64,000 nucleotides of DNA from Scalesia atractyloides (GCA_947069175.1 CAMTDV010000002.1:10222988-10286987); one strand, 5' to 3'. Counted from the first letter of the stretch, positions 1 through 12,828 are shown. The notes: generated by a model from the sequence alone, not told the origin. A program made the numbers and translations.

Positions 1-1136
1 AACAAATTTAAAAATTGGTCCTATCTACTTTACTATAAAGGGTAAGTAAGGTCGTCTTCATAGCGAGGATTTCGTTAGTTTTTAATTGTAAAAGCCTAAA
101 TTAACTAAATACCAAGAAAAAATATTGATTTGTATGAATTTTGAAAGTTTTGATGACGTATGATTAAGAAAGTTATAAAATTTAAAGAAAAGTAACCCCT
201 TCAGATTTCCGGTTCAACGATTCACCCAAACCTTTTAATTAGATAGATACCAAAAAGGCCTTGTTAATGATTTAACTCGGTTGATAATCAAAGACAAGTT
301 TTTAATAAAAACTTATGCAATTCAATTATGAAATCATAAGTGTTAAAAACCCACCAAATAACCAAACTACTCACCACCATGTAATGTGAAAGCTAACGTA
401 AACATGTGTTGTTTGAAGTGTATCATAACCACAAATGATTTGCACAACCATATAATTTAATCTTACCTGCTAAAAAAGAAAATAATATTAATTTAGTTTT
501 GCAGAGAAAGATACAAAATCAAAGGGTCAAGGGGTAATGAATTGATAGAAAAGAGTGCAAAAACAAGGGGTTAAAATTGAAAATCGAATATAAACGTACA
601 ATTATAAATCAAACCCTAATTCTCCATTCTACTCTTATTATATTATCATACGCATCTTGGGCGCCGCATCATCTGCCACCGTCTTTTGTTTGTTTACTTT
701 GTTGCCAATGCTAGACGAAAGTAGCTTCAGGATTCAATTGTAAGTGCTCTTTAATTCTTCATTTATATTTTTTTGAGTTGTTAAGTATTCTGACCGATTC
801 CTGATGCAGGGAACTGAAGAATGCGTGTTAAAGGTTATAACATGTTGACAGTTTATAAGGATGAAGGTAACTAACCTAAAAATTGACTTTTCTGATCAAC
901 CTTATTTAAATATTTACATATATTTATGTCTATATCGGAATGATTTTAACTCGTAGGATTACTCAGCCGTTAATTACTCGATTATGCGGTCGTTGATATT
1001 CGTTTGTGTAGTGGAAGTATAGTATAATGTTAAAAATATTTGACCCATCAATAATACCTTTTAGTAGATGTCGTCTGAATTGTTGGACCCGTTTTCTTTT
1101 TAGTTTTACATATTTGACCCATCATCAATGCGTATG
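1..1136. other. AT-rich intergenic DNA, possible decayed gene leader
   Basis: No convincing coding sequence is visible. Around 600-830 the composition looks like a plant 5' leader, with AAACCCTAA near 610 and a candidate 70-bp GT-AG intron at 740-809 (donor TTGTAAGTGC, acceptor TGATGCAGG). A short ATG frame opens at 821. This lies just upstream of a Harbinger-nuclease relic and could be the remains of the same gene, but nothing ties them firmly. Confidence 0.3.
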
Positions 1137-1358
1137 CAGTTCTTGTGTATTCAAGGGGAGTTGAGGAAAGTTCTGAGTCCTTTTTCAAGGTATCAAGGAA
1201 GACATTTAACTATATCCGCTCGCTTGTACGAGAACGCATGATAAACGGATACATAAACTTCACATTCACTGATCCGTAGAGAGATATCTCTAAACCGTCA
1301 AATCGCCGTATCATTAACAAGGCTAAGCTCTTCCATAGCTGATAACTGCATACCGTGA
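1137..1358 (+). pseudogene. PIF/Harbinger nuclease (ALP1/HARBI1-like) gene fragment
   Basis: Two adjacent reading frames carry pieces of a plant ALP1/HARBI1-like protein, the domesticated or transposon-borne DDE nuclease of PIF/Harbinger. The first frame (1137-1279) reads SESFFKVSRKTFNYIRSLV and then ends at a TAG. The second, shifted by one base from about 1275, reads EISLNRQIAVSLTRLSS, which corresponds to the next conserved block of the family (family consensus: LSLNDQVAVALRRLSSG). Spacing between the blocks is as expected, so one frameshift joins them. The catalytic DDE region is absent. The similarity is recalled from family knowledge and was not searched. It is a short non-functional relic, either of a transposon or of a host ALP1-like gene. 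Confidence 0.6.
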
Positions 1359-2886
1359 TGAAGAACTGAATGAAGACCAAACTGAATTCAACAAGAAGCA
1401 TTTAGCAGCTGGGTTGGTTGCTACTCATGCTTTGATTCCTATAATAGATTTACTGTATAAATAGTTACTCAAGAGTTTAACATTTCCTTGGCTTTTGAAA
1501 ACTTGTAAATTGTAATTATTTGACAAGTGATAATGAAGAAAGAAGTTTAGAGTGATTATGTAAATTTTTTGTATTTATTTAAAGAAAGAACTTTAAAGTG
1601 ATTGTGTTAAGTTTTCATATTTTTGTATTCCGTTACATACTTAGAACAATTTGATAAACATGTAGGTTTCTTCACGAGAAAGTGCTTAACTTTGTATCAG
1701 GTTGATTTTAAAGCTCATAACTTTGATTCTTGAAAAAAGCCGAGTTTTTTAGATCTAACCTAAACACCAAAAAACAAAAAAATAAAAAAATCAAATAGTT
1801 ACAAACACTTGAAATTTATTTAATATAATTAATGAATAAATAAATAAACTAAAACAAACCAAATATCAAGAACTTATGAAAATATATTTTAAAAAAACCT
1901 GGCCTCCAGGAGTTATAATTAATCTCTTTGTGCGACAAAAATTGAAAAAGAAATTCTTTTTTCTTTATATTTTGAATTTCATGGAACCCATACGGTGGTA
2001 AACTTTCTATATTATTACTTAGGATTACTCAGTAGGTAATTACTGGAATCCACGACAATCATTCTTGTAGCAGCGTAATGGTATGTGATGTGTAAATGTT
2101 ATTATATATGTAAAAATTTGTAATATAATGAAGATAATATTAATGTTATGGAATATTATATTTATCTTGAGAAACCAAATTGAAATAAATGAATCGTGTA
2201 TAAGCGAACCGAATCTATAAGTTCGTTATAGGTTTATAGGTCTAATATTATCGTATAGTATCATATAAAAAGAAAACTTTTTGAGTAGAAAAACCCAAAT
2301 ATCTAACTATACTCTTGTGTGACGGATTTTAAAAACATAACATATAATATGGTAATCCGTAGTTGATTATGGACGCAATATAAATATATTTTTTTACACA
2401 TCGGTAACACTCTGTACAATTAACATATTTTTTTATGTATTTAGGGATTAGTAGGTATGTTATCTAACACAAACTAAATTTATTTTTCCACTTTTGGTAT
2501 TCTGGGACCATCCATAATTTTACATCTATAAGATTCTTGCTTGGAAAGTAGGTATAGTATGATATAATGATATTCGATTACGATATGATCAAATATCATG
2601 TCATATTGATAATATTATAGGGTAAGAGTATTTTAAAAGGAAATTTATCATTCAAAAATTATATATAGTATCTTACAATATCATATCATATCAAATAATA
2701 TAATATTTAAGAAAAAAGTTTATCTTTCAAAAATATATAAAGTGTCATTGCATTTAATATTATATCATATCTTATTAAAAGGAATAGTATACCATACATT
2801 ACAAGATAACATAATAAATGCGTTGCATTGCAATACAATATAGTATGTATTGTAGTATAATGTTATATAATATTACATCTTATTTG

Positions 2887-2888
<2 letters not shown>
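1359..2888. other. AT-rich intergenic DNA without recognisable genes
   Basis: Very AT-rich. From about 2540 to 2890 short GATATGAT/ATCATATC words recur, like those near 45050-45130 and 51715-51810, suggesting relics of one repeat family. No coding sequence is supported. Confidence 0.5.
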
Positions 2889-2924
<36 letters not shown>

Positions 2925-3345
2925 AGAACTACCATAACCAATGTGAGCACAAAAAAATACCTAAAAAAAATCAAAAAAACACACAAATTTTTATTTAAGA
3001 TTTTTTTTAAAAAAAATTGCTATTTTTCGCCAATAATAATAGCAAAAAAAATCGAGTAATAATTAATGTAAAAAGTAGTGTATTATTCATGGTAGTGTAA
3101 ATGAAAGTGCAATTGTTTAATATTGGTAATGTATTACGGAATTTGTCAAAGAAATTATACATATGCACACGTGCATGGATAATTCTTACTCGATTTTTTT
3201 GGTTTTTTACTAACGAAAAATAGTGATTTTAAAAAAAATATTAAAAAAATACGTGCGTTTTATTAGGTATTTTTGGTTGTGTTCATATTGGTTCTCGCGG
3301 TTCTCGTAATAAAGGGTGATTTCTAACGGATTCTTCTCCTATATA
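2889..3345. mobile_element. MITE in a TA microsatellite (family 1)
   Basis: A TA repeat (2889-2921) is followed by an element with terminal inverted repeats. The left end reads GTGAGAACTACCATAACCAA and later AATACCTAA. The right end, read on the minus strand, gives CGAGAACCGCGAGAACCAAT and again AATACCTAA, and it ends in CCTATATATA. The ~425-bp interior has no ORF and shares blocks (GACAAATTCCGTAATACATT on the minus strand) with the element at 53556-54348. A non-autonomous TA-inserting DNA transposon fits best; the superfamily is not determined. Confidence 0.65.
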
Positions 3346-4609
3346 TACATACTAGGTTATTAGACCAATGTATTACACGGGTTTAAGGATTTGATACCCT
3401 AGACAACACGACATGTAGTTGGTAATGCGTAAAACTGATTCTTTTATAAACAAACCAACTTTACATAGTAATTGTCTTTGGCTATTAACCAAAATCCTTT
3501 ATCTCAATTTAATCGAAATCATATTATCTGACGCTATTAACCGAAATGTAGGGATAAACGTTCGAGTGACAATATTAAGTGCCTCATATAACCTGATCAT
3601 CAATGATAGGACCTATAGTCGATTTCCGTTATATAAACTATTCTTTCAATCAATATTTTTTGATAACGTTGCTAGAACACTAACATTTGGTAATAGTCTT
3701 GGTTTGGCAAGCCTGAGAATTTAAGTCCTGCTGAATATAAACTTATATCAAAATTATTAAGAAAATATTCAACCTCTAAACTATCAAAACATATATATCA
3801 ACATAATAAAAATATAATGACAGTATGCTTAAAATTAATAACTAAAACATTCAAATTAAAGGAATTACAGTTAAAATATAAACTAAGAAATATCAAAAGA
3901 AAAAGTTAAAAAAAATTCGTAACCAAACAATAATATTAAATATGTTTTCAAAGCATGGAAGTAAATCGCTTTTTAAGTAACGAATTAACCTATTCTTTAC
4001 CACCGCCACCACCATCATCATCATTATCATCATATGAAAACAATAACTTATTTAATTGATATTTTAAACATATTGTAAAAGAATCTTTTTAAAAGATAAG
4101 GAGGTTTTATCGCATGACATTATTTCTAATTGTTTATTATAAGCAAAATCGTTACTAGATAATTAATGTTATTTTAGATAAATCAAAAGTAAATGATTAA
4201 TATTCAAGTAAACCATAGAATATTTGTATACGGATTAAATAAAAAGTTATTGAATGTAACTTTATTAGTAATAGTATATGTGAGATATTATACATATACC
4301 GATGATTCTCTATTTATGTTTGATTCGTAAAAGGGTATGTTTATATTGTTAATGAAGTATACCACATGAATCTTTTATTGTTGTGTATTAGTTAGTTATT
4401 ATTAATATTATTATTTTTAATGAATTAAAGAAGAAAATACCATAAGACATATTAATAATATTATTAGTACCGCTTATGGTGTTCTACGGGATTTCAAATT
4501 GGGTTTAGTGTTATTTAAGTTTGTTGGTCCAATAAACTTACGTAATATCTGAACCATTTAAAGCTCAAGTTGATCAAGTTCAAGTTAGGGGTTGTTAGAC
4601 AACTTCTGA
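3346..4609. other. Intergenic DNA; short CCA/CAT microsatellite
   Basis: AT-rich, with an imperfect CCACCATCATCAT microsatellite at about 3999-4036. The 101-codon open frame at 3419-3724 has no recognisable domain and is compositionally like its surroundings, so it is not called as a gene. Confidence 0.5.
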
Positions 4610-4741
4610 ATTGATAAGTGTTCAACCAGTAAGAGATCTAAACTGTCACACCCGCTCATAGGCATAAGCGCGCGGATTGATAAGTGTTCAACCAGTAAGA
4701 GATCTAAACTGTTACACCCGCTCATAGGCATAAGCGCGCGG
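4610..4741. repeat. 66-bp tandem duplication across the LTR/host junction
   Basis: Two copies, 4610-4675 and 4676-4741, start at ATTGATAAGTGTTCAACCAG. Each contains host flank, the TAAAC target-site duplication and the first ~32 bases of the LTR (TGTCACACCCGC or TGTTACACCCGC). It is a local duplication made after the retrotransposon inserted, so the true LTR border could be 4644 or 4710. Confidence 0.9.
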
Positions 4742-5789
4742 TGATTGATTCTAATTACATACAATATAAGTGAACATACTAAATGAATAAAACAACCTCC
4801 AAATGCCATTATTGATATAGTTTACAAAACGCAACATAGGTTAAGTATATTGTTTACAACCATTAAGTTGTCAAATTGTTAAATAACCAAAATGCAAGAT
4901 TTTCAATACTCAGGTTTTGACCCTTATATCACCGCAAGTAGGGGGGATATATTGGACAAATCTTTTAAAAGATGGCATTGGAGACTTGGTACTTGTTTCT
5001 TGATTTGCAGCCTCCTGCATAGATCCACTAATTACCTGAAACACATGTTAAGTTAAAATCAACAAAAGTTGGCGAGTTCATGTGTTTTAACTGAATGAGT
5101 TGTATCCATAAAATATATGAAATATTTGTATCAAAACCCGGTATGTAAAGCGTCAATGAAATCATGATCATTAATGTTTTGCAAGGACATTAATATGTGT
5201 GACGACATAGGAAGCATCCAAACCTGACGATTTATGTCGATTTACCTCGATTGGGACGACAAATGCACTCTTCCGTGTGGGTCCATGACCAAGAGTGGGG
5301 CTCGCCAACACCCGCTAGATCTAACCTTTGTACCGTAGTCTTAAACAAGATTAATGGTGCTTAAGTTCCACCCTATTCGCACATGATCTAAGTTGTTCAT
5401 TCCCTAGCTTATCATACCATTGAACATGTATTTCCCCCGATAGCTGTAAAACAGTAAAACATTTAAGATGGAAAGGGGACATGAACTCACCGTTTAGCTT
5501 TCCGCTAGCGCTGTTTAACTCAAATACCTCTCTTTGAATTCGTACCACAACCTACAAACGCGTTAGATTTTGTTAGACACTTCGGTCTTTGAATGATTCA
5601 TGTTCATGTTTCTTTTCTTAAATATTTGTTAAGACTTGTTCAGTGTTTTGTTTCGTTTGGATGTATTTTCAATGTATGATGCTCCATTGAGATGCGTTTT
5701 CGGTGTATAATGATAGCTGAGGTATAACTCGGTGCATGATGTCACTTGCAATGTATTCTCGGTGCATGATGTCAATATATATATTTCGT

Positions 5790-5821
<32 letters not shown>

Positions 5822-8800
5822 CCTTGCATCTCCAGTGTTACATGTATGGGCCTAGCCCGTTAGCCTCGACGATACCATGGTCGGATATGTTGCTTATATA
5901 ATTCTTCTTAGTTATATAATATTCCATGATTGATGTGTTAGTTAAAATATTATATTTTATCTTGTATTATTTGTACGCATCTCTTTACATATATCATTTT
6001 TAATTACGATGGACTTGTTAAAAAAACTATTTTTAACATGTATGGATATATAATTATTTATGTGCATGGGTTTATGGTTTACATGACCAAGTTTAATAAT
6101 TGTTAAGTATTATACATGTATATTCTCCCAAGTATAGGTATACTTGTATTGTGTGTATTTATGTATTTACATTCGTATTCTTATGGTTAAGTATAATACT
6201 TGTATAATGGTATGTTCACAAAATATTAATGGTATATATTGGAATGCATTTGTACGTATAGGAATACGTATTTTTCTTTTATTTATTACCCCCATTTTTG
6301 TGTATACTTAAATTATATAATTTTAAGATATATTCAAATTGGTATTTGTATTATTATGCTTGGTAAGTATATGTATCCCAAAATAATATATATTTTTGCG
6401 ATTAGTTCTAGAAAAATATATATTTTAGTTTCCACCAAAACAATATATTTTTAGGGGTTTATTTATTTACTTCGAAAATAATATATTTTTAGTGTCGACG
6501 AAATACGATATAGTTTATGTACTTGTAAAAATATATATTTTGTCACTTGTTCGGTTTTGAAAATATTACTTATCAGGTTTCAATATGGTTTATATTTTTA
6601 ATCCATAATTCATATATAGTCCGTTCATTCAAATAGTCCATATTTGTTTCTATTTATGGTTATGGATAAGTATATGTATTTTGTAATTCTTTGTTTTCCA
6701 CTTATTATGTATTTATTTGTATGATTTATTTTTCAAGCTCCTAACTATATACATGTGTAATACAATCAATAAACACATAACTTATGATTCTTATGATCAC
6801 TAAAAATATATTTTTCCTAAAATATATATTTAAACCCATTTTTATCTTTATAAAAATCATGACTTCTTGAACTTATATTTTATACAAAAACATGGGAATT
6901 TTTATATTTATGGTTGTTAAACAAGTTTACTTGTAAGAACTTTATAACCATATATTTTTCTAAGTGTTTAATTTTTATACAAATTTCGCCATAGTCTCAC
7001 CTATATTTAGGAGGTTTCCTATGTTTTTAAAACATGTGTTAGGCTTCAAAACTCATCAATTTACTCATCACAACTTCAACAAGTATTCTTTATACATATA
7101 TAAGCATTTTTTTTGGTCATGATGAACTTGGATGTTTACCAAAACATGTAGTCTTTTATTTTTGTGATTATGATGTTCATAAATCTTCAAAAATGGTTTT
7201 AGTTATTATTATTTACTAACTTTGTTAAAAATCATTTTTAACATCGTGTATATATATATTTTTAGAAAGCATCATAAGTTAGTTTAATCACATTTTCAAG
7301 TTCTTCTAATTTTTTAAACATATTTGTTAAGACTTTTTAGAAAATAATTTATGAACTTAGGTCCATCCAAATCAAGAAGTCTATAATTTGTATGTAACAA
7401 CTTATACGCTTTAACAACTTCAGCTTTTATGTTCATACATTTTTATTAACATGTTCATCATGAATCTTTCAAGATCTTTGTGTTCACTTGTTAGATTATG
7501 TTTTTAATCATTATCTAACAAGTCCACATATGATGTTTACCACTACTACCTCAAACTACCAACTAACAACTTCCATAACACAACATAAGCAACTTGTTTC
7601 TTATAATTTTTAGCTTAGTTTGAAATGTTCTTCATCTTTGTTTTGTATGAACCTTTAGAAGTTATCTTGTACATAAGTTATATATACTTTAACTAGATGA
7701 AAATAAATTTTCAAGGGAACTTACTACTAGCACAAGGCTAGGGAAGCAAAACACAAGAACAGAAAGATAAAGATGAAGAAAATAGGTGGTTAATAGCTCC
7801 TTGAAGAGGTCCTTCCACTTCCCAGACTTGACACCTTCCTAGTTTGCCTTGAGACACCCTTGGGTTACCTTGGATTGCCTTGAAAATAGCTTGATGATGG
7901 AGGTGTAGTGGAGGTAGAAGTAGCCGTGAGGTAGGCAAGGAAGAAGAAAGAGATGAAGTTTTTTTTGGTTGGTGAAAGTGGTGATTATGTTGGGATAAGA
8001 CCAAGTATTTATCAACTTACAAAACATGTATCCTCCAAGTCTTAACATTACACACAAGGTCTTGTGTCCAAGGTTAGACAACATGTGGGCTTAGGGGACC
8101 CACATGTTGGCCGTCCACCATATACTTGTTTGTGTTTTAACTAGGTTAGTTTGTTGAGTTAAGGATTTTGTTAGGATTAGGGGTTTAGTTAGGGGGGTTT
8201 AAGTGTATTAGGGTTTTGATGTATTTTGAGATACAAGATGCCATATACTAGCTTAATAGTGTTAGACAATGTTAACTAGTTTATATTTTATGTCTAGTTC
8301 GTGTTCGGTTGCTTAACGGGTGCTAGATTCGTTAATGGGTCCTTAAACGAAGGTTTAAGAAACTTGTAGGGATATAGGGATTTTCAATCAAAACCATGTG
8401 TTTAATGTTTATAACTAGTTGTATGATGTTAAAACATTGTTAACTAGTTCATATGATGTTTCAGATTGTGTCCGGGTGTTCGTTTCGTTGTCGGTTCATT
8501 AAAACTTTACTTTCAAGACTTATGTGATATGATATGTTTTTGGTGCCAACTTGATACTTTCAATATCCTTTAAGCATTGTATGATGTTTTACATTATTTC
8601 TGCATATTACATAAGCTCGTATTTGCTGAATTTTGCTGAATTGTGTTTAGTGTATATTTCGGACAGTTTTTAGTTGACGTATAGTTTCCGGAAAGTGTTA
8701 GCATTAATCCTTGCTTTCCCACCTGGGTTTTAAAGTACAGTTTGCGTTGGACTCTCATCTAAGTCCTAAATCCGTCGTTTAACTGCGTACTGACACTATG

Positions 8801-9018
8801 CTGCCACAGCTAGCCTAATAGTTGTTTCCGACGCACTGTTTCAAGCAGTTTATAAATGGTAACCATTAAACAAATAATATGCATCATGTAATATATTCAA
8901 TGAACTTTCTAGATTGATGCCATGCAATTCACGCAGTTTAGTTGTTCAAAACACATAATTATATCATATAATTCACTGTTTAATGTACAGAATTGTCCCG
9001 AAAGTGTTAGTTGTCACA
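4710..9018 (-). repeat. LTR1 (3' LTR of element A)
   Basis: Bounded by TGTTACAC on the left and GTTGTCACA on the right, about 4309 bp. It aligns along its length with 16054-19813, 26421-29264 (partial) and 36338-40661. It contains an AT microsatellite near 5797-5821 and a TATA-like promoter at 8004-8016. It is closest to LTR3, as expected if LTR3 is a duplicate of it. Confidence 0.9.
8004..8016 (-). promoter_or_regulatory. Putative LTR1 TATA box
   Basis: On the minus strand the sequence is TTGATAAATACTTGG. The equivalent site in LTR2 and LTR4 is the more canonical TTTATAAATACTTGG. It is followed by a CT-rich leader (CTTCATCTCTTTCTTC) typical of a transcribed R-U5 region. Confidence 0.5.
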
Positions 9019-9036
9019 TACTCCCCCCGTTAAAAA
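9019..9036 (-). other. Polypurine tract of element A
   Basis: The minus strand reads CTTTTTAACGGGGGGAGTA and then directly TGTGACAAC, the start of the 3' LTR. This is the plus-strand priming site of the retrotransposon. The same tract occurs at 29265-29282. Confidence 0.85.
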
Positions 9037-9059
9037 GAATTTCGTCCCGAAATTCAAGC

Positions 9060-10890
9060 TGAGTCATCTGTTGCAGGAGTCTTGTCAAACAGGTGAGGGT
9101 ATTTGGCTTTGATTTGATCCTCACGTTCTCAAGTATACTCGGGTCCGTGCTTTGAGTTCCAACGAACTTTGACTAACTTGATACGACTTCTCCTAGTTTT
9201 CTGGACTTTCCAATCCATAACCTCAACAGGTTTTTCAGTAAATTGGAGCTTATCGTCTATATGAATCTCTTTCGCACGGATGATAACTGTTTCTTGCGTT
9301 GGGCTCTTCTTGAGATTTGACACATGGAAGTTGCCATATACACTACTAAGTTCATCAGGTAATTTCAACTTGTAGGCAACGTTACCAACCTTTGCCAAAA
9401 TTTCGAATGGTACGATGTACTGCGGGTTAAGCTTCCCGCGCTTACCAAATCTGGCTACGCCTTTCCAAGGTTAGACTTTCAACAAAACCTTGTCTCCGAC
9501 CTCGAAAGATAATGGTTTTCTTCTTTTGTCCGCGTAGGTCTTTTGTCTGTCACGAGCCACCTTGATACGGTCTCGGATTTGGAATATCTTATCAGTAGTC
9601 TCTTGGACAAATTCGGGACCAATTAACTGTTTGTTTTTAACTTCCGCCCAACATAGCGGAGAACGACACTTTCGACCATAGAGAGCTTCGAACGACGCGG
9701 CTTGAATGCTTGTGTGGTAACTGATGTTATACGAAAACTCCACCAAGGGTAGGTAAGTATCCCAATTGCCTCCTAGATCCATCACACATGCACAAAGCAT
9801 ATCTTCAAGCGTTTGGATAGTTCATTCACTCTGGCCGTTGGTTAGAGGATGAAAGGCCGTGCTTAGATCTAGTCAAGATCCAATTGCCTTTTGAAAAGAT
9901 TGTCAAATTCTTCACACGAAGCGACCGTCACGGTCTGAGATGATATAAATAGGCACTCCATGACGAGCCACTATAATTAATAAGTAAAATAATTAATAAG
10001 TAACAATTAATAATTAATATTAATATTATTAATAATTAATAACTAATAATTATTAATTATTAATTATTAATTATTATTATTAATTATTAATAATAATAGT
10101 AAGTAATAGTAATAATATTAGAATAATAAAAGTATTAAAAAATATATATTATTATAATATTAAGTCTACTATTAATTAGATTCTATTATAAGTGAATAAA
10201 TAAATAAACAAATAGTTAATAACTATAATAATAACTAATAAGTAAAATAGTTAATAAGTAATAATTAATAATAACAATAATTAATAATAATTAATAATAA
10301 AGTAAAAGTAATAATATTAAAATACTAAAAGTATTAAAAAATATATATTATTATAATATTAAGTCTACTATTCATTAGTTTCTATTGTTTTTCTAAGATA
10401 TAACTCGGCTAATTTCTTTGTGCTGTCTTTCTCACGAATTGGTAGAAAATGCACGGACTTTGTCAATCTATCCACTATTACCCAAATCATGTCCTGACCT
10501 CTTGAGCATCTGGATAATTAGTCCATGGATATTTGCTCCCATTTCCATACGGGGATCTCGGGTTGTTGTAATTACCCCGAAGGTTTCTGATACTCGGCCT
10601 TAACTTTTGCGCAAGTTAAACAATTGCTGACATAAGTCGTGATGTCGCTTTTGAGGTTGGGCCATCAATAATATTCCTTCAAATCTTGGTACATTTTATC
10701 CGAACCCGGATGGATTGAATATTTAGACTTGTGTGCCTCGTCCAACACTACTTCCCGAAGACCCAAAAAGTGGGACCCAAACTCGTCCCATAAGGTATAA
10801 ATTTCCATCTTCCTTTAGCACTAATTGTTTCTCCAGACCTCGGAGAAGTTATGCTTTAATGTTCTCTTCCTTGAGTGCTTCTACTTGCGT
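9060..10890 (-). pseudogene. Ty3 integrase (element A), broken
   Basis: Integrase inserts the cDNA into the chromosome. Read on the minus strand, the zinc-binding N-terminal part lies at about 10560-10850 but is shifted. The core has IISDRDGRF at about 9910-9935, and the classic LPLVEFSYN, QAASFEALYGRKCRSPLCW segment lies at 9640-9760. The C-terminal part at 9129-9398 has YKLKLPDELSSVYGNFHVS followed by a chromodomain-like stretch ending VKVRWNSKHGPEYT. An AT-rich insertion (9973-10388) splits the core between LYLRK and VARHG, and further stops and frameshifts are present, for example near 9900. No functional protein is possible. The copy at 29300-31090 shares the same insertion, so the damage predates the duplication. 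Confidence 0.85.
9973..10388. repeat. AT-rich ATAATTAATAAGT insertion inside integrase A
   Basis: About 416 bp almost entirely of TAATTAATAA-type words, abruptly bounded by integrase coding sequence. It contains two related units of roughly 200 bp, each ending in ATATTAAGTCTACTATT and a TTCTATT word (about 9973-10192 and 10200-10388). The same insertion is in copy B at 30218-30630 with small indels. Nothing identifies it as a named element. Confidence 0.8.
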
Positions 10891-10959
10891 GTCATGAATC
10901 TGAGTAGTAAGCTTTGTTTGAATGGTCATCTCTAACGCTCAAACCCTTAAGGTTTTAAC

Positions 10960-12240
10960 TCGTTCCTTACGGCTCCACGCATCTGCTACGACGTTTGCTT
11001 TGCCCGGTTGGTACTTGATCTCGCAGTCATAATCATTTAACAGTTAAGCCAAACGCCACTGGCGCATATTTAATTCTTTCTGATTAAATATATGTTGCAA
11101 ACCTTTGTGGTCCGTGAATATAGTACACTTAGTACCATATAAATAATGACGCCATATCTTCAAGGCGAATACCACCGCACCTAACTCAAGGTCGTGTGTG
11201 GTGTAGTTCTTTTCATGCACCTTTAGTTGTCGTGATGCATATGCGATGACTTTTTCCTGTTGCATAAGCACGTAACCTAATCATTGATGCGAAGGATCAC
11301 AGTACACCACGAAATCATCAGTACCTTCAGGGAATGAAAGAATCGGTGCCTCACACAATTTATCCTTTAGGAGTTAAAACGCTTCTTCTTATTTCTCTCC
11401 CCAATCGAACTTCTGGTCTTTCGATTGTGAGTGAGGTTAGCGGTTGAGCAACTTTGGAAAAGTTCTCAATAAATCTCTGATAGTAACCCGCTAAACCCAA
11501 AAATTGTCGAACCTCGATTGTCGTCTTGGGTGCTTCCCAATTCTTGATTGCTTCTATCTTTGATGGGTCTTCATGAATACCTTTCTCGTTCACTACATGC
11601 CTGAGAAATTGCACCTCACGAATCCAAAACTCACATTTAGAAAATTTCGTGTAAAGCTTCTCTTTCTTCAATAGCTCAAAGATGGCTCTCAAATGTTGCT
11701 CATGCTCGACCTTCGACCTTGAATATATTGATAAATCGTCGATAAATACTATCACAAATTTGTCAAGGTATGGTTTGCACACTCGATTCATTAAATCCAT
11801 AAATACTGCTGGTGCGTTGGTTAAGCCAAACGACATAACGAGAAACTCGTAGTGACCATAACGAGTTCTAAACGCCGTCTTCGGTATGCTCTCTTCTTGT
11901 ACCCGCAACTGGTGATATCCAGACCTTAAGTCTATCTTGGAGTAAAAACTCGATCCTTGCAATTGGTTGAACAAGTCATCACTCGGTAATGGATACTGAT
12001 TCTTGATAGTGAGCTTATTAAACTCTTGGTAGTATATGACATCCTGAACGTCACGTCCTTTTTCTTCACAAATAAGATTGGGGCTCCCCAAGGCGAAAAG
12101 CTTGGTCGAATGAATCCCTTATCCAACAACTCTTGAAGTTGTGGTTAACTCCTGCATCTCTAAAGGTGCTAGACGATATGGATACTTGGCTACAGGTGCA
12201 GCTCCCGGCACCAAGTCGATGTGAAACTCGACTTGCCGTT
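10960..12240 (-). pseudogene. Ty3 reverse transcriptase-RNase H (element A), broken
   Basis: On the minus strand RT motifs appear in order: INQLKG-type start lost, then KIDLRSGYHQLRV, TAFRTRYGHYEFLVMSFGLT, and the catalytic box as VIVFIDDLSIYS, the Ty3 form F-I-D-D. Thumb motifs KCEFWIREVQFL and RQFLGLAGYYQRFIENFSK follow. RNase H is at 11044-11271, with VIAYASRQLKVHEKNY and IFTDHKGLQHIF. Frameshifts near 12060 and 11370 and stops after 11044 break it. The DD pair of RT is intact, but IDDLSIYS is a change from IDDILIYS kept in copy B. Homologous copy: 31230-32480. Confidence 0.9.
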
Positions 12241-12828
12241 ATGGTGGTAATCCCGGCAAGTACTTAGGGAAAATTTCAGGGTATTCTTTTACCACATGAA
12301 TTTCTTCACGCTTAGGCTTCTCGGCCTTCTTGTCGACTACATGTGCTAGGAAGGCTATGCAACCCTTCCGTAAGCACGCTCTAGCTTTCATACAATTAAT
12401 GATCCGCAATGGTGTGTCGAGCTTTTCTCCGTGAATAACAATTGTCTCCTCATTCAGTAGCGGTACGCGGATAATCTTCTCATGACACACGACTTCGACT
12501 CGGTTATCGGACAACCAATCCATACCGACTACTACGTCGAAGCTACCTAACTGAACGAATAAGAGATCGATGTTGAACCTTTGCTAACCCAGCTCCAACG
12601 AACATCCTTTAATGATTTCTTTCGACTCAACTAATTTACCGTTTGCCTGCTCTATAGAATAGGGGACATCTAGCTTACTGGATGCTACGCCCAATATATT
12701 TTTAAATTCCATGGAAATAAAGCTAAAATTGGCACCGGTATCAAATAATATGGATGCAAAATGATTGTTGATTGGGAACATACCAGTGACCACGTTAGGG
12801 TTTCTGCGTGCATCCTTTGCCCCAATCA
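12239..12828 (-). pseudogene. Ty3 aspartic protease and linker (element A)
   Basis: The protease cleaves the Gag-Pol polyprotein. The active-site motif appears as LFDTGANFSFIS at about 12730-12770 on the minus strand; most relatives have DTGAD, as copy B does. The downstream linker MDWLSDN...HVVKEYPEIFPK (12239-12523) leads into RT. A stop and frame change at about 12580 separate the two parts. Confidence 0.85.

Noticed and set aside
3419..3724. 101-codon ORF on +
   Set aside because: No motif, AT-driven composition equal to its surroundings, no homologous copy in the window.
7738..8004. 88-codon frame conserved in all four LTRs (also 19108-19374, 27993-28259, 39395-39712)
   Set aside because: It begins with a non-ATG codon overlapping the TATA box, so the transcript would start inside it. 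Conservation is explained by LTR homology.
9973..10388. AT-rich integrase insertion as an intron
   Set aside because: An AG-like end exists, but no GT donor at the coding border on the minus strand.
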